Part shown: positions 43,780-53,807 of the stretch, one piece after another
Position numbering within the stretch: position 1 is the stretch's first letter
Layout: each line of letters opens with the position of its first letter
Assembly: GCA_964371835.1 (NCBI GenBank)
Contig: CAYJOP010000004.1
Coordinates: forward strand, 1 to 56,332
Direction of reading: 5' to 3'
DNA from: CAYJAD01 sp964371835
GTDB lineage: Bacteria > Desulfobacterota > Desulfovibrionia > Desulfovibrionales > Desulfovibrionaceae
Length of the DNA stretch: 56,332 nt
The notes under the pieces: model-generated
Told to the model about the DNA's origin: nothing
Databases searched by the model: none
The model's input: only the letters and a program-made list of their open reading frames with translations
Translations under genes and position numbers: made by a program

Positions 43780-44427
43780 ATGTTATTACAAGTACAAAAT
43801 GTTGCAAAATTCTTCAGGCATCGTTGCATTTTTAAAAATGTAAGTTTTGAACTTGCCGAAGGTACAATTTGTTTGCTCATGGGTGCAAATGGCGCTGGTA
43901 AGTCAACCTTGCTTCGCATCATGGCAGGACTTGCCAGTCCAAGTGCTGGTAAAGTGCATTGCCACGTCGATGAACAAAACATTGGATATTTGGGGCATAG
44001 TACTTTTTTGTACACAGGTTTAACTGCCCTTGAAAATTTACGATTTTGGCGTGAAATATACAATGTTAATGCTGACGACAAAAAGCTACTTAATATATTA
44101 GAACGTGTGGATTTGGCACCATTTGCACATGAAAAAGCTGGAGTTTTTTCGCGTGGCATGGCCCAAAGGCTTAATCTCGCAAGAATTTTGTTAATTGAAC
44201 CCAAGCTCTGGTTGCTTGATGAACCTTGCACTGGGCTTGATGTACAATCTGCAAGCCTTTTGCGCATGGAAGTGAGCAAGGCTTGTAAAAATGGTGCTGG
44301 CATTGTGTGGATAAGCCACGACATTGCCGCAGATTCTGCCCTTGCCACCAGATTATTACAATTGGAAAATGGTCGCCTTGTTTATGATGGCGTGCCCACC
44401 ATGCAAAATGTGGAGGGCACATGCTAA
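43780..44427 (+). CDS. ccmA: Haem exporter ATP-binding subunit CcmA
   Basis: A 215-residue ABC ATPase of the CcmABCD complex, which releases holo-CcmE. Walker A is GANGAGKST (about 36-44), the ABC signature FSRGMAQRLNLARI is at about 124-137, and Walker B is LWLLDEPCTGLD. All nucleotide-binding residues are present. The ccmB ATG lies 7 bases before its stop, giving translational coupling. The gene follows a 124-base gap with the inverted repeat. Confidence 0.95.
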   Translation: MLLQVQNVAKFFRHRCIFKNVSFELAEGTICLLMGANGAGKSTLLRIMAGLASPSAGKVHCHVDEQNIGYLGHSTFLYTGLTALENLRFWREIYNVNADDKKLLNILERVDLAPFAHEKAGVFSRGMAQRLNLARILLIEPKLWLLDEPCTGLDVQSASLLRMEVSKACKNGAGIVWISHDIAADSALATRLLQLENGRLVYDGVPTMQNVEGTC

Positions 44428-45098
44428 GAGCCATCATAGCCTTGGTGAAAAAAGACATTTGCCTAACACTTGCTCGAGGCAGTGGCCTTGTGCAAGCTTT
44501 ATTGCTTGGGCTTTTGCTACTTTTTGTATTTAGTCTATCCCAAGAAATTGGCAGCATCATGCCTGCACAAGGAGCTGCGGCTGTGTTTTGGTTAGCTTCT
44601 GCTTTTTGTCAAGTTCTTGTATTTAACATGCTTTATGGCATTGAAGAAATGAATAATTCTCGCCAAGGACTCTTGCTCATGCCCCACCCCATTCAAGTGG
44701 TCTGGATAAGCAAGGGCCTTGCTGGTTTATTATTAATTCTTGCGGCTCAGCTTGTTTTTTTGCCTGCAACCATCGTTTTTCTAGGGCAAAGCATTTCGCC
44801 ATTATGGGCTTATGCCTTGCTGATAATATTATTGGTGGACATTGGCATGGCAGCACTTGGCTCATTGCTTGGAGCTTTAGCCCAAGGGCAAGCCGCAAGA
44901 GAGTCATTGTTAAGTATTATTTTATTTCCACTTTTAATACCCTTGCTCTTAGCAGGCATTAGAATTGGGGCTGGTGCTTTTAGTGAAGACCTGCCAGAAG
45001 GCTTAAGCTCATGGTTTGGCATAGCCTTGGCCTTTGATGCACTTTTTTTAGGAGCTGGGCTTTTTCTTTTTGATTTTATTTATGCAAGCGAGGATTAA
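44421..45098 (+). CDS. ccmB: Haem exporter permease CcmB
   Basis: A 225-residue integral membrane subunit with about six TM helices, forming the CcmAB transporter with CcmA and CcmC. It overlaps the ccmA end by 7 bases. The ccmC ATG starts directly after its stop. The length matches CcmB and the order ccmA-ccmB-ccmC is canonical. Confidence 0.93.
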   Translation: MLRAIIALVKKDICLTLARGSGLVQALLLGLLLLFVFSLSQEIGSIMPAQGAAAVFWLASAFCQVLVFNMLYGIEEMNNSRQGLLLMPHPIQVVWISKGLAGLLLILAAQLVFLPATIVFLGQSISPLWAYALLIILLVDIGMAALGSLLGALAQGQAARESLLSIILFPLLIPLLLAGIRIGAGAFSEDLPEGLSSWFGIALAFDALFLGAGLFLFDFIYASED

Positions 45099-45764
45099 AT
45101 GCCAAAAGCCATACAAATAATAGCGCTTATTTCTGGCATAGCCATGGCTGTTTGCCAGTGGTTTATATTTGTTTATGCCCCAACAGAGGCCATCATGGGC
45201 ATTGTGCAAAAGATTTTTTATATTCATTTGCCCCTTGCTTGGTGGGCGTTTATGAGTTTTTTTGTGACCTTTGTGGCCTCCATTGCCTATTTACGCACCA
45301 AAAATCCCAAATGGGACGCATGGGCCCTTGCTGCGGCTGAAGTTGGCGTCTTATGCAGTGGCCTTGCCATTGTGACTGGCTCCATTTGGGCAAGGCACTC
45401 TTGGGGAGTTTGGTGGACATGGGATCCACGTCTAACCACAGCCCTTATTATGTGGTTTGTATACATGGGCTATTTAATCTTGCGTGGGCTTGAAATGCCA
45501 GCTGGGCGCAATGCCACTGTGCGTGGCGTTGTGGGCATAATTGCCTTCATAGATGTGCCCCTTGTTTTTTTATCAGCAAGGCTTTGGCGTTCAATTCATC
45601 CTGCTGTATTTGCATCCAAGGGCGGCGGACTTGATGCCGACATGAAAACTACTGTATTTGTTTGTTTATTTAGCTTTGCTCTCATTTGGGCAAGCCTTGT
45701 ATACATACGCAAAAACCAATTACAACAACAAGCAAGCTTAGAAAATTTGCTAACTCATCAATAA
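45099..45764 (+). CDS. ccmC: Haem delivery protein CcmC
   Basis: A 221-residue polytopic membrane protein of the WWD family that loads haem onto CcmE. The WWD motif is present as SWGVWWTWDPRLTTALIMW (about 108-126), and the flanking haem-ligand histidines are in IHLPLAWW and RSIHPAV. Six TM helices are expected. It is coupled to ccmB and followed after 18 bases by the small ccmD. Confidence 0.95.
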   Translation: MPKAIQIIALISGIAMAVCQWFIFVYAPTEAIMGIVQKIFYIHLPLAWWAFMSFFVTFVASIAYLRTKNPKWDAWALAAAEVGVLCSGLAIVTGSIWARHSWGVWWTWDPRLTTALIMWFVYMGYLILRGLEMPAGRNATVRGVVGIIAFIDVPLVFLSARLWRSIHPAVFASKGGGLDADMKTTVFVCLFSFALIWASLVYIRKNQLQQQASLENLLTHQ

Positions 45765-45782
45765 ATAAATTAAGGAGTTCAC

Positions 45783-45920
45783 ATGGATAGTATATACTGG
45801 CTTATGAGTGCTAATATTGCCGTTTGGCTTGGTATTGGTGCATATGTGTGCTTTCTGGCAAAAACCCAAAAAAACATTGAACAACGCCTTAGCCTAAAGG
45901 AGGCTTTAGATAATGAGTAA
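45783..45920 (+). CDS. ccmD: Small CcmD-like membrane protein
   Basis: A 45-residue protein read directly from 45783. It starts MDSIYWLMSANIAVWLGIG, has one TM helix (about 8-27) and a charged C-terminal tail. The position between ccmC and the TPR genes and the topology fit CcmD, which stabilises CcmABC. AAGGAG precedes the ATG. Its stop overlaps the next ATG by 8 bases. Sequence similarity among CcmD proteins is low, so the call rests on size and context. Confidence 0.8.
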   Translation: MDSIYWLMSANIAVWLGIGAYVCFLAKTQKNIEQRLSLKEALDNE

Positions 45921-46506
45921 TGATTTAAGTATACAAAAAAAGATTACCCTTGCTTGCATGGGACTTGGCATTGTTATTATGCTTGGTGCTTCATTCATCA
46001 AACGCATAGAGGATCCAGACCTTGTAAGGCAAACGCGTGGTTCTGCCCCTAGTCAGGCAGCTCAAGAGTCTGGCTCCATGCCCATGAATCCTGATGTGGG
46101 TAAACTTATGCAAGAATTACAATCCAATCCCAATGACATTCCAACCATAATTCACCTAACCGAGCACCTCATAGAAGGCAAAGAGTGGACTGCCGCAGAA
46201 AACTTTATTCACCGTGCTCTTGAACTTGAGCCTAAGAATGCGCAAGGCCACTATCTTCATGGAATTATTTTATATAATACAGGCAAACATGATGAAGCCG
46301 CAAGTGCTTTTGAGCAAGTAGTGGCCATTGGCGAGGATGCTTCTGCTCGCTACAGCCTTGGAATTTTACAAATTTATCATTTCAAAAACATTGATAAGGG
46401 TATAGCTGAGCTTGAACGTGGCTTAAACAACCCTGAAGCTCATGATGAGTTAAAAAATGTTATTCGTGCTGAGCTTGAAAAAGCAAAAGCTCAAAAAAAT
46501 AATTAG
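45913..46506 (+). CDS. Membrane-anchored TPR protein (CcmI/NrfG-like)
   Basis: A 197-residue protein with one N-terminal TM helix (about 9-27) and a periplasmic domain of about three TPR motifs (about 65-165), including the segment AAENFIHRALELEPKNAQGH. Such CcmI/NrfG-type proteins hold apocytochrome c for the haem lyase. It overlaps ccmD by 8 bases and is followed 8 bases later by another TPR gene. The function is inferred from the operon. Confidence 0.8.
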   Translation: MSNDLSIQKKITLACMGLGIVIMLGASFIKRIEDPDLVRQTRGSAPSQAAQESGSMPMNPDVGKLMQELQSNPNDIPTIIHLTEHLIEGKEWTAAENFIHRALELEPKNAQGHYLHGIILYNTGKHDEAASAFEQVVAIGEDASARYSLGILQIYHFKNIDKGIAELERGLNNPEAHDELKNVIRAELEKAKAQKNN

Positions 46507-46514
46507 GAGAACTT

Positions 46515-47102
46515 ATGTCTAGCAATAAAAATTCTGAAAATACTCAATATGTACGTCGCACAACCATGGTTGTGTCTGTGATTGCAGCGTTGCTTTTTGG
46601 CTTATATATGGGTACATTAATTCCAAGTTTTGGTAGTTTTTCCAGCCCAACAAATGCTGATGGAAATATAAGCAATCAAGAAGCTAAACTTGATGCTGAA
46701 ATTGCCAAAGCAAAAACTGCCACAGAAAATGACCCGAAAAATGCTAGGGCTTGGGTCAAGCTTGGTAATTTATACTATGATGCTGGCAATGCCACTGAAT
46801 CTGTTATTGCCTACACTAAAGCCTTGGAATTAGAACCTAATAATGCCAATGTGTTAACTGACCGTGGAACCATGTACAGAGAGCTTGGCCAGTATGACCT
46901 TGCCTTGCAATCCTACTCCAAAGCCACAAGTGTCAACCCCACTCATAAAAATTCACTTTTTAATGCTGGCGTTATATTGTATTATGACCTCGGGCGTAAG
47001 GCTGAGGCCATTGAAAGATGGGAGCAACTATTGCGAATAGACCCCAACGCCAAAACACCTAACGGCCAATTACTATCTCAAATGATTAAAGATTTACGTT
47101 AA
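46515..47102 (+). CDS. Second membrane-anchored TPR protein
   Basis: A 195-residue protein with one TM helix (about 17-36) and about three TPR motifs (about 75-180), with repeats such as AYTKALELEPNNANVL. It closely resembles its upstream neighbour in layout and may form an apocytochrome-chaperone pair with it. AGGAG precedes the ATG. The large kinase-like gene begins 28 bases after its stop. Confidence 0.8.
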   Translation: MSSNKNSENTQYVRRTTMVVSVIAALLFGLYMGTLIPSFGSFSSPTNADGNISNQEAKLDAEIAKAKTATENDPKNARAWVKLGNLYYDAGNATESVIAYTKALELEPNNANVLTDRGTMYRELGQYDLALQSYSKATSVNPTHKNSLFNAGVILYYDLGRKAEAIERWEQLLRIDPNAKTPNGQLLSQMIKDLR

Positions 47103-47130
47103 AATATCTTAGCCATAACAGGAGAGGGAT

Positions 47131-50100
47131 ATGTCAAAAAAATACTTTGTAATTAACAAATATTTAAGCATGAGTTTTTTGTTAGCTTTATGCTTTATTT
47201 TGTCATCCCCCTCCTTGGCGGCTGAGCGTGTACCCGCTTACATAGAGCAAGGCTCCATGTCTATGCTTGGTTATTTTGACTGGATTATTGACTCTGATGG
47301 TACGTTAAACATTGAAGACATACAAAAAGAAGATCTACAAAAATCATTTAAACCGCTAAAATTAAATGATGTACCACTAGAAAGCGGTACTGTTTGGCTG
47401 CGCTTTACCATAGCTGCAAGAAATCCAAACATTACCCCACATGCCCTGTTACTAGACTTGGGCGATTCTATCCCTGCAAAGCCAACTCTTTACGCTCCTA
47501 AGTATAATAGCCTGCAAGAGAACACAGAATGGCAAACGCACACCCCAACACAGCAGTCCGTTTTTTCTATGCCTGAGCCAAGGGCAACACCTACAACCAT
47601 GTATATTAGCATGGACGGCATGCCCGGTCTTTGGTTTTCGCCAACTCTACGCACACCACACAATGCCGCAACATCACTTGAGCGTCTGGCTGTTCCTGCG
47701 GTTATTGTTGCCCTTTGCGTAGTTATGTTGCTTTGTCTTTTGCGTGGGCTCACAGAAAGGGGGCAGTGGAGAATTTGGGCAAGTTTATATACTGGCGTTG
47801 CGCTTTTTTATGCTATTTGGGGAGTGCCACCAACTGCTCGTGGTTATGTGGTACTTGACGACATGGCAGCAGTAATTGCGCCAGGGGTTGCTTTAATTTT
47901 ATTTTCGCATGTGGCAAGACATCTTATGCGAAGCAATGTTTCTTCTCGTTTAGTAGACATACAATATCTAATATTATGCATTCCTGGTATTGTTGTGGCT
48001 TTAATGCCACTTATACCTGGCTATGCTTGGACAGTGCGCTACCTTTCCCTTTGGCCTTTGCTAACTGTTATATTTGTACCCACAACCCTTGGGGCGTGGC
48101 TTAGCGGACTACCTGGTGCAAGGCGCTTTTTAATTGGAACTCTGTTTCCACCGCTTGGCGCAGCTCTCGCCTATGCGGGCTTGCAAGAACCACACTTTCT
48201 ACCGCTACCCATTTTGGAAACTCTGCCACTTTGGGGCATTGCCATTAGCACGCTCATTATTGCTGGCACAACAGCACCACAAGAATATGCAAGGCAAACA
48301 CAAAAAGACCAGAATAATAAATCAAATACAAACCAACAGCATGCACTTGACCTTAATTTAGACGCAAGTGAACATAATAATGATTTACAAGACCCCAATC
48401 TTAAAGTTGTAAATATTGACCAAGCTCAAAACAATGAAACAAGCACTAGCAGCTCAAGCCTTGAAGAAAGTTTACGCTGGCCCGTTGATCAACTCCTACA
48501 TGATTTATCATCGCTTGAGTCTTGCGCCTTGTCTGCTGCTGCGCGTGAGCATGTTTCCTCTATTGTTTCTGGAGTGCGAAATATTTCTACTACCCTAAGC
48601 TCACCAGTGGATGGAAAGCATGCGCCTCAATCCATGGTTTTTCAAGAAACTAACTTTGAATTGCAAACTCTTTTGCGCCAAGCTCATGACTCTGTATCTC
48701 CCTTGGCAGATAGCAAAAACATAGCCCTTTCTTGGTTTATGCCACCACATTTGTCCAGAAGATACAAAGGCGATGCTGTACATTTACTTTTTGTGCTGCG
48801 CTTATTACTTGAAAGCTCTGTGCGAGCTACCAATAGGGGTGCGGTACAGCTTGCAGTTCGCCGAGTGCCAGAAAGTGTTAACCCTGGTCATTTGCTCTTT
48901 ACAGTAACTGACACTGGCACTGGAAGGCCACCTCACGAACGCAGTGTTTCTGCACTTGCGCGTGCATGGGAGCTTACTGCCAGCAGTCATGGTTTTCTTG
49001 GCATGGAAAGTAATGCACATGGGGCAACTATTTCTTTTACCTTAAATTGTGAAGTTGCAACCAACGATGCAAAGAGAGATTCACCAACATCTAACGACCC
49101 AGAACGTTCTAATATAATTATCGTTTCTGACAACGATGCCAATAGGCAACTATGGTCCTTTTTCTTAGAAGATTTGCCATACAATATGCTTGAAGCTCGC
49201 AATAAAAGAGAGACTTTAGCGCAATACGCCCAGAACCCTGCTGCTTTAATTATATTTGACACAGAGCAACCAAGTAATATTATTTCTCAAAACATTAGCG
49301 AACTACAAGCCTATGAAGCAGAGCATAGCCTTAAACATGTTTCGCGCTTGGCCATTTATGCTGATGAAAACACCGCAGAAGAATATGATAATAATGTTTT
49401 TAGTTATTCCATAACCATGCCCATTACACGCAGTCAATTACGCATCGCTGTTTTTGACCTTCTATCAGACAATGTAGATGAAAATAATGAGCAAATAGGA
49501 ATTGCGGATGACTTCGAATCTAATGACTCTAAACCGCAGACCTTAAACTTGCAAACCATGCAAGACGAGCTTGCTGAAAGTGAACTTACTGAGAATGTAA
49601 ACACTGAAAGCGAGCATCTTGAAATTGACCTTCCCGACAATGAAGACAATAAAAACACTGAACAAATTCAACAGACTATTCAGACTGAATCAGTTGAGCC
49701 AGTTGAGCAAGCTGCATTGTTTGAGCTAGATGATGATATTGAACTAACTCAAGACACTGAAGAAGCAAAAAACACTGACCCACAGCCTGAAAATGGTGAA
49801 CGTGACTCAGCAGATTACATTAATAGCCTTTTGTTGCCTAACCTTGACAAATCAGATGATTCCTCAGCTCAAGAAACTGATAATAATGAGCAAAATCCTG
49901 ACAACGCTACAGTGAAAAACAAAAGCAATGATGCTTATTTAACATCCTTACTTGACACTTCAACTAGCAACTTAGATGAAGATAGTTTGCCAGAAAAAAC
50001 TGATAATAACACAACTGCTACTGTTGAAACTGTAGATGAACAATCAAATGCTAGCTCAGAGGAAAAAACTAACGCTGCAAAAGATACATTTAAACCGAGT

Positions 50101-50865
50101 ATTACTTTCTCACAAGTACGCACAACTAAGATTGTTGTTCCAAGTCATGAAAAGAAAGCTGAAAATACGCCAGAAGCTCATAAAATCACTCTAGCACCTC
50201 AACCAGCTGCTTCTTTAGGTGAAGCACCTAGTATGAAGCAAACCGAGGAAGAAGTTTCGCCTACCTTTGAGTTTCCATTTGGCTTTGGTGCTCAAGAGAG
50301 TGAAGTATTTGCACCTACTACTCATAAAAGCACTAGCAATGCACCAATGCCTCAAGAGAATGAAACCATTGCACCAATTGCCAATGAAAGCCATGTTGTT
50401 CAGCCTGTACCTAGCGAGCCTGTTACTCAAGTAACTGAAGACAAGGCAGAACTTGCTCCATCTGAATCACAATTAGACCCCATGGCTCAAAAACTTGAAG
50501 CAAAGCTTGCTAAAATCACTGGTAAGCCTACGAAAAATACAAACTCTACCTCGCCACAACAAGATGTTTCTGAAACAGCAGCATCCAAAAGGCGAACAAA
50601 CACTCCCTTGCAGGATTTATTGTCAGAAATTGACTCTAAATTGCATGTGGCAAAAGAGGGCTTCAAGAATCGTAACACCAGTGTTTTAGCAGAATCAGCA
50701 GGCCACATTGCTGCCAATGCTGAAAGTTTTGGCCTTCGAACCTTAGGCCGCCTTGCTCGAACTGTTGAGTCAGCCGCAAATGCAGGTGATTTAGATGCAT
50801 TACAAGATCTTTTCCCGGAGCTTGAGGCCAGTATTGAGAGAAATAGAATTGCATTAAAAATTTAA
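47131..50865 (+). CDS. Degenerate 7TM-sensor hybrid histidine kinase with Hpt domain
   Basis: A 1244-residue multi-domain signalling protein. A signal peptide (about 1-30) precedes a periplasmic 7TMR-DISM-type sensor domain (to about 180) and seven TM helices (about 187-380). Polar linker 385-440 leads to a kinase-like region. Where HisKA proteins read S-H-E-I-R-T-P-L, this protein reads E-E-S-L-R-W-P-V at about 445-452, so the phospho-acceptor His is replaced by Glu446. The HATPase keeps the G1 motif DTGTG but lacks the N-box Asn and the G2 box. A receiver domain (about 660-775) keeps Asp710 but has Met763 in place of the usual Lys. A long acidic disordered stretch (about 785-1150) ends in an Hpt-like domain (1160-1244, candidate His1192). 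It is probably a pseudokinase scaffold. It follows the ccm operon. Confidence 0.8.
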   Translation: MSKKYFVINKYLSMSFLLALCFILSSPSLAAERVPAYIEQGSMSMLGYFDWIIDSDGTLNIEDIQKEDLQKSFKPLKLNDVPLESGTVWLRFTIAARNPNITPHALLLDLGDSIPAKPTLYAPKYNSLQENTEWQTHTPTQQSVFSMPEPRATPTTMYISMDGMPGLWFSPTLRTPHNAATSLERLAVPAVIVALCVVMLLCLLRGLTERGQWRIWASLYTGVALFYAIWGVPPTARGYVVLDDMAAVIAPGVALILFSHVARHLMRSNVSSRLVDIQYLILCIPGIVVALMPLIPGYAWTVRYLSLWPLLTVIFVPTTLGAWLSGLPGARRFLIGTLFPPLGAALAYAGLQEPHFLPLPILETLPLWGIAISTLIIAGTTAPQEYARQTQKDQNNKSNTNQQHALDLNLDASEHNNDLQDPNLKVVNIDQAQNNETSTSSSSLEESLRWPVDQLLHDLSSLESCALSAAAREHVSSIVSGVRNISTTLSSPVDGKHAPQSMVFQETNFELQTLLRQAHDSVSPLADSKNIALSWFMPPHLSRRYKGDAVHLLFVLRLLLESSVRATNRGAVQLAVRRVPESVNPGHLLFTVTDTGTGRPPHERSVSALARAWELTASSHGFLGMESNAHGATISFTLNCEVATNDAKRDSPTSNDPERSNIIIVSDNDANRQLWSFFLEDLPYNMLEARNKRETLAQYAQNPAALIIFDTEQPSNIISQNISELQAYEAEHSLKHVSRLAIYADENTAEEYDNNVFSYSITMPITRSQLRIAVFDLLSDNVDENNEQIGIADDFESNDSKPQTLNLQTMQDELAESELTENVNTESEHLEIDLPDNEDNKNTEQIQQTIQTESVEPVEQAALFELDDDIELTQDTEEAKNTDPQPENGERDSADYINSLLLPNLDKSDDSSAQETDNNEQNPDNATVKNKSNDAYLTSLLDTSTSNLDEDSLPEKTDNNTTATVETVDEQSNASSEEKTNAAKDTFKPSITFSQVRTTKIVVPSHEKKAENTPEAHKITLAPQPAASLGEAPSMKQTEEEVSPTFEFPFGFGAQESEVFAPTTHKSTSNAPMPQENETIAPIANESHVVQPVPSEPVTQVTEDKAELAPSESQLDPMAQKLEAKLAKITGKPTKNTNSTSPQQDVSETAASKRRTNTPLQDLLSEIDSKLHVAKEGFKNRNTSVLAESAGHIAANAESFGLRTLGRLARTVESAANAGDLDALQDLFPELEASIERNRIALKI

Positions 50866-50882
50866 TTTAGTATGGTTTTGCC

Positions 50883-52334
50883 ATGGATTGGCTAAGTTTT
50901 CAAGAAATCTTGACCCTAATTTTAATCCATGCACTTTCTTGGATAACGATTGCTCATGCTCTTTTGCACAAAAACAATCCACGCTCAGCCCTTGGATGGT
51001 CCATGGTTGCTTTGTTTTTGCCATTGGTGGGAGCACTTGTTTATTTCACCTTTGGCATAGGGAGAGCAGAAAGCCGTGCGGCAAAGCTCATGCGTGCTGC
51101 CAATATCAACGCCGCTGAGCAACAAGAATTTTTACACGGTGGCCATCAAAGCAATCTTCCACCAGGGCATATTAGTCTTAAGTCCATTAACAGAAGGTAT
51201 TCAACATTTGCTCGCATTGGTTTGCATTTAACCAATCGTTCACTCAGTTGTGGAAATGCCATCAGCCCGCTGCTTAATGGGGATGAAGCCTACCCCCAAA
51301 TGCTTAACTCAATTGAAAAAGCAAAAAAACACATCTACTTAACCACATATATTTTTAATAGTGGTGACACTGCCAATACCTTTTGCACAGCCTTAGAAAA
51401 TGCCGTAGTAAGGGGTGTAGATGTTCGAGTTATTGTGGATGGACTTGGAGCAAGGCTTTATTCGATTAGGTGGCCTTGGGCAAAACTTTACAAAAAAGGA
51501 ATTAAGGTAGCACAATTTTTGCCACCTCGTTTTTATCCTCCAAACGTTGCCATAAACTTACGCAACCACCGCAAAGTTTTGGTGGCCGACGATATTGGCT
51601 TTACTGGCGGCATGAATATTTCAGACAATCATGTACAAAATCATAAAAAATTTAGTGTACAAGATATGCATTTCATTTGCAAAGGACCCATAGTTGCTCA
51701 GTTGAGAGAAGCATTTTTACTAGATTGGGGTTTTTGTACCAATGATTATGGCATAGTAAACGAACCAAAAGAAGAAATGTGCGGTGACATTTTATGCCGC
51801 ATGATCCTTGATGGACCAGGTTCAGGCCACGACCCCTTGCACGAATTAATTTATGGCGTCATTGGAGCAGCTCAAAATAGCGTACGCATTATGACACCAT
51901 ATTTTTTGCCTTCACGAGAAGTTGTTGGAGCATTAAAATCTGCCTCTGCACGAGGCATTGACGTGCGTATTATTTTACCAAGCAAAAACAATCTTGTTTT
52001 TGTAGATTGGGCAAGCAAGCGTCTTTTACCTACATTACTTGAATCAGGTGTGCGCATTTTTTATCAGCCACCACCCTTTGCACATACCAAGCTTTTTATG
52101 GTTGACGGATTTTATGTTCAGATTGGTTCAGCCAATTTTGATGCGCGAAGCTTGCGACTAAATTTTGAATTAAATGTAGAATGCTTTGATACAAGCCTTG
52201 CCCGTCAAGTGGAGGAATATTTTGACAATATACAGCTTAAAAGCTCTGAATACAGCCTAGATGACCATAATAAATTAAGCATACCCAAAAGACTACGCAA
52301 CGCCGCTTGTTGGCTATTTTCACCATATCTGTAA
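50883..52334 (+). CDS. cls: Cardiolipin synthase
   Basis: A 483-residue phospholipase D superfamily enzyme that makes cardiolipin from phosphatidylglycerol at the inner membrane. Two N-terminal TM helices (about 5-25 and 38-58) precede the two HKD motifs: NHRKVLVADDIGFTGG and HTKLFMVDGFYVQIGSANFD. Both catalytic His-x-Lys-x4-Asp triplets are intact. The length is typical of Cls (about 480). It starts 17 bases after the large kinase stop and is followed by a terminator at 52353-52380. Confidence 0.95.
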   Translation: MDWLSFQEILTLILIHALSWITIAHALLHKNNPRSALGWSMVALFLPLVGALVYFTFGIGRAESRAAKLMRAANINAAEQQEFLHGGHQSNLPPGHISLKSINRRYSTFARIGLHLTNRSLSCGNAISPLLNGDEAYPQMLNSIEKAKKHIYLTTYIFNSGDTANTFCTALENAVVRGVDVRVIVDGLGARLYSIRWPWAKLYKKGIKVAQFLPPRFYPPNVAINLRNHRKVLVADDIGFTGGMNISDNHVQNHKKFSVQDMHFICKGPIVAQLREAFLLDWGFCTNDYGIVNEPKEEMCGDILCRMILDGPGSGHDPLHELIYGVIGAAQNSVRIMTPYFLPSREVVGALKSASARGIDVRIILPSKNNLVFVDWASKRLLPTLLESGVRIFYQPPPFAHTKLFMVDGFYVQIGSANFDARSLRLNFELNVECFDTSLARQVEEYFDNIQLKSSEYSLDDHNKLSIPKRLRNAACWLFSPYL

Positions 52335-52352
52335 ATTAACAAATCTGTTTAC

Positions 52353-52380
52353 AAAATAGGTCTATTGTGCCTATTTTTGA
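52353..52380 (+). terminator. Intrinsic terminator after cls
   Basis: Arms AAAATAGG (52353-52360) and CCTATTTT (52370-52377) with a 9-base loop are followed by a T-rich tract. It lies 18 bases after the cls stop and separates it from the M20 gene. Confidence 0.6.
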
Positions 52381-52482
52381 TTTTGTTTGAAAATTTTCTC
52401 ATTTTTTAGTACACATAAACTTGCATCATGATATTTTATTAAAGCTTGCAATTTTATATTATCCTTATATGCTGGAGGAATT

Positions 52483-53787
52483 GTGCAAAACATTCATCTG
52501 TTACTTGAAAAAATTAGCTCGCGCATAACTAACATACGTCGGCATATACATAAATATCCTGAAACTGGCTGGCATGAGTTTCATACTACTTCTTTTGCTG
52601 TAAATTTTTTGCAAGAACTTGGACTAGATGTTCATTTCGGAAGCGAGGCCATAAACGCAAATTCGCGCTTAACCACGCCATGTAGCGACACATTAAAACT
52701 TGAGCGTGAGCGAGCCATTGCTCAAGGCGCTAATCCAAAACTAGTGGCCCAAATGGGCGAGGGACTTACTGGCCTTTGGGTAGATATAGGACCAAACAGT
52801 TCAAACTTGGGTCCAATAATTGCTTTTCGCTTTGACATGGATGCCATTGGCACTATTGAATATGATGGCCAAGACCACAAACCAATTCAAGAGGGATTTG
52901 CATCTTGCAATCATGGCTCCATGCACGCTTGTGGGCATGATGGACATGTGGCCGTAGGGCTGGGTCTTGCTCTTGTTTTACAAGAAATACGCCATGAATT
53001 AAAGGGGACTGTTCGCCTTATATTTCAGCCAGCAGAAGAAATTGGACAAGGCGCAAAAGCCATGCTTGATGCAGGGGTCATGCAAAACGTGCAAGAAATT
53101 ATTGGCATACATCTTGGAGTTCAAGCCAAAGATTCTGGTACTATTATTTGTGGAACGTCTGACTTTTTAGCTGTTTCTTCCTTTGAATTAACTTATTTTG
53201 GAAAAGCCGCACACGCAGGACTTGCACCACAGGAAGGACAAAATGCGCTTATGGCTGCAATCACCGCAGTTCAAGGAATTCACAGTATTTCAAGACATGG
53301 TGATGGCGAGTCAAGGCTCAATGTTGGCCAGCTTATTGTTGATGGTTCGCCAAATATTATACCATCCAAGGCATGGCTTGCTGGTGAAACAAGAGGCATA
53401 AATTGTGCTGTTAATGATTGGATGTTTAGCGAGGTGGAGCGCATAAGCCGCGCCGCTGCGGACATGTGGGATTGCACCTATAAGTTACATCGTGTGGGAT
53501 CTTGCATTAGTGGGTTTTCAGATGAGCACCTTGCACTTGAAGTTAGCGAAATTGCTAAAAACATTCCGTATTTTAATAATATTTTATTAAATGCCAGATT
53601 TTTGGCATCTGAGGATTTCACTTGGCTACTAAAAGACGTTCAAGATAGAGGCGGCATGGGAACTTACATACAGGTGGGGACTAAGCTTGCAGCAGGGCAT
53701 CATAATGAAAAGTTTGATTTTGATGAAGGAGCTTTAGTTCCATGTGTGGAGCTGTTGGCAAGGTTGATTATGAGTAAACTGACTTAG
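52483..53787 (+). CDS. M20 amidohydrolase (AbgA-like)
   Basis: A 434-residue metal-dependent amidohydrolase of the M20D group. The metal motif HACGHDGHVAVG (about 148-159) and PAEEIGQGAKAM (about 185-196) are present, with the dimerisation insert in the middle. The long insert with the segment LERERAIAQGANPKLV and the overall length (434) are most like p-aminobenzoyl-glutamate hydrolase subunit A, but the substrate is not proven. The start is GTG at 52483, with GGAGGAA just upstream. cobM begins 21 bases after its stop. Confidence 0.88.
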   Translation: MQNIHLLLEKISSRITNIRRHIHKYPETGWHEFHTTSFAVNFLQELGLDVHFGSEAINANSRLTTPCSDTLKLERERAIAQGANPKLVAQMGEGLTGLWVDIGPNSSNLGPIIAFRFDMDAIGTIEYDGQDHKPIQEGFASCNHGSMHACGHDGHVAVGLGLALVLQEIRHELKGTVRLIFQPAEEIGQGAKAMLDAGVMQNVQEIIGIHLGVQAKDSGTIICGTSDFLAVSSFELTYFGKAAHAGLAPQEGQNALMAAITAVQGIHSISRHGDGESRLNVGQLIVDGSPNIIPSKAWLAGETRGINCAVNDWMFSEVERISRAAADMWDCTYKLHRVGSCISGFSDEHLALEVSEIAKNIPYFNNILLNARFLASEDFTWLLKDVQDRGGMGTYIQVGTKLAAGHHNEKFDFDEGALVPCVELLARLIMSKLT

Positions 53788-53807
53788 GCTTTGAACCAAA
53801 GAATATT

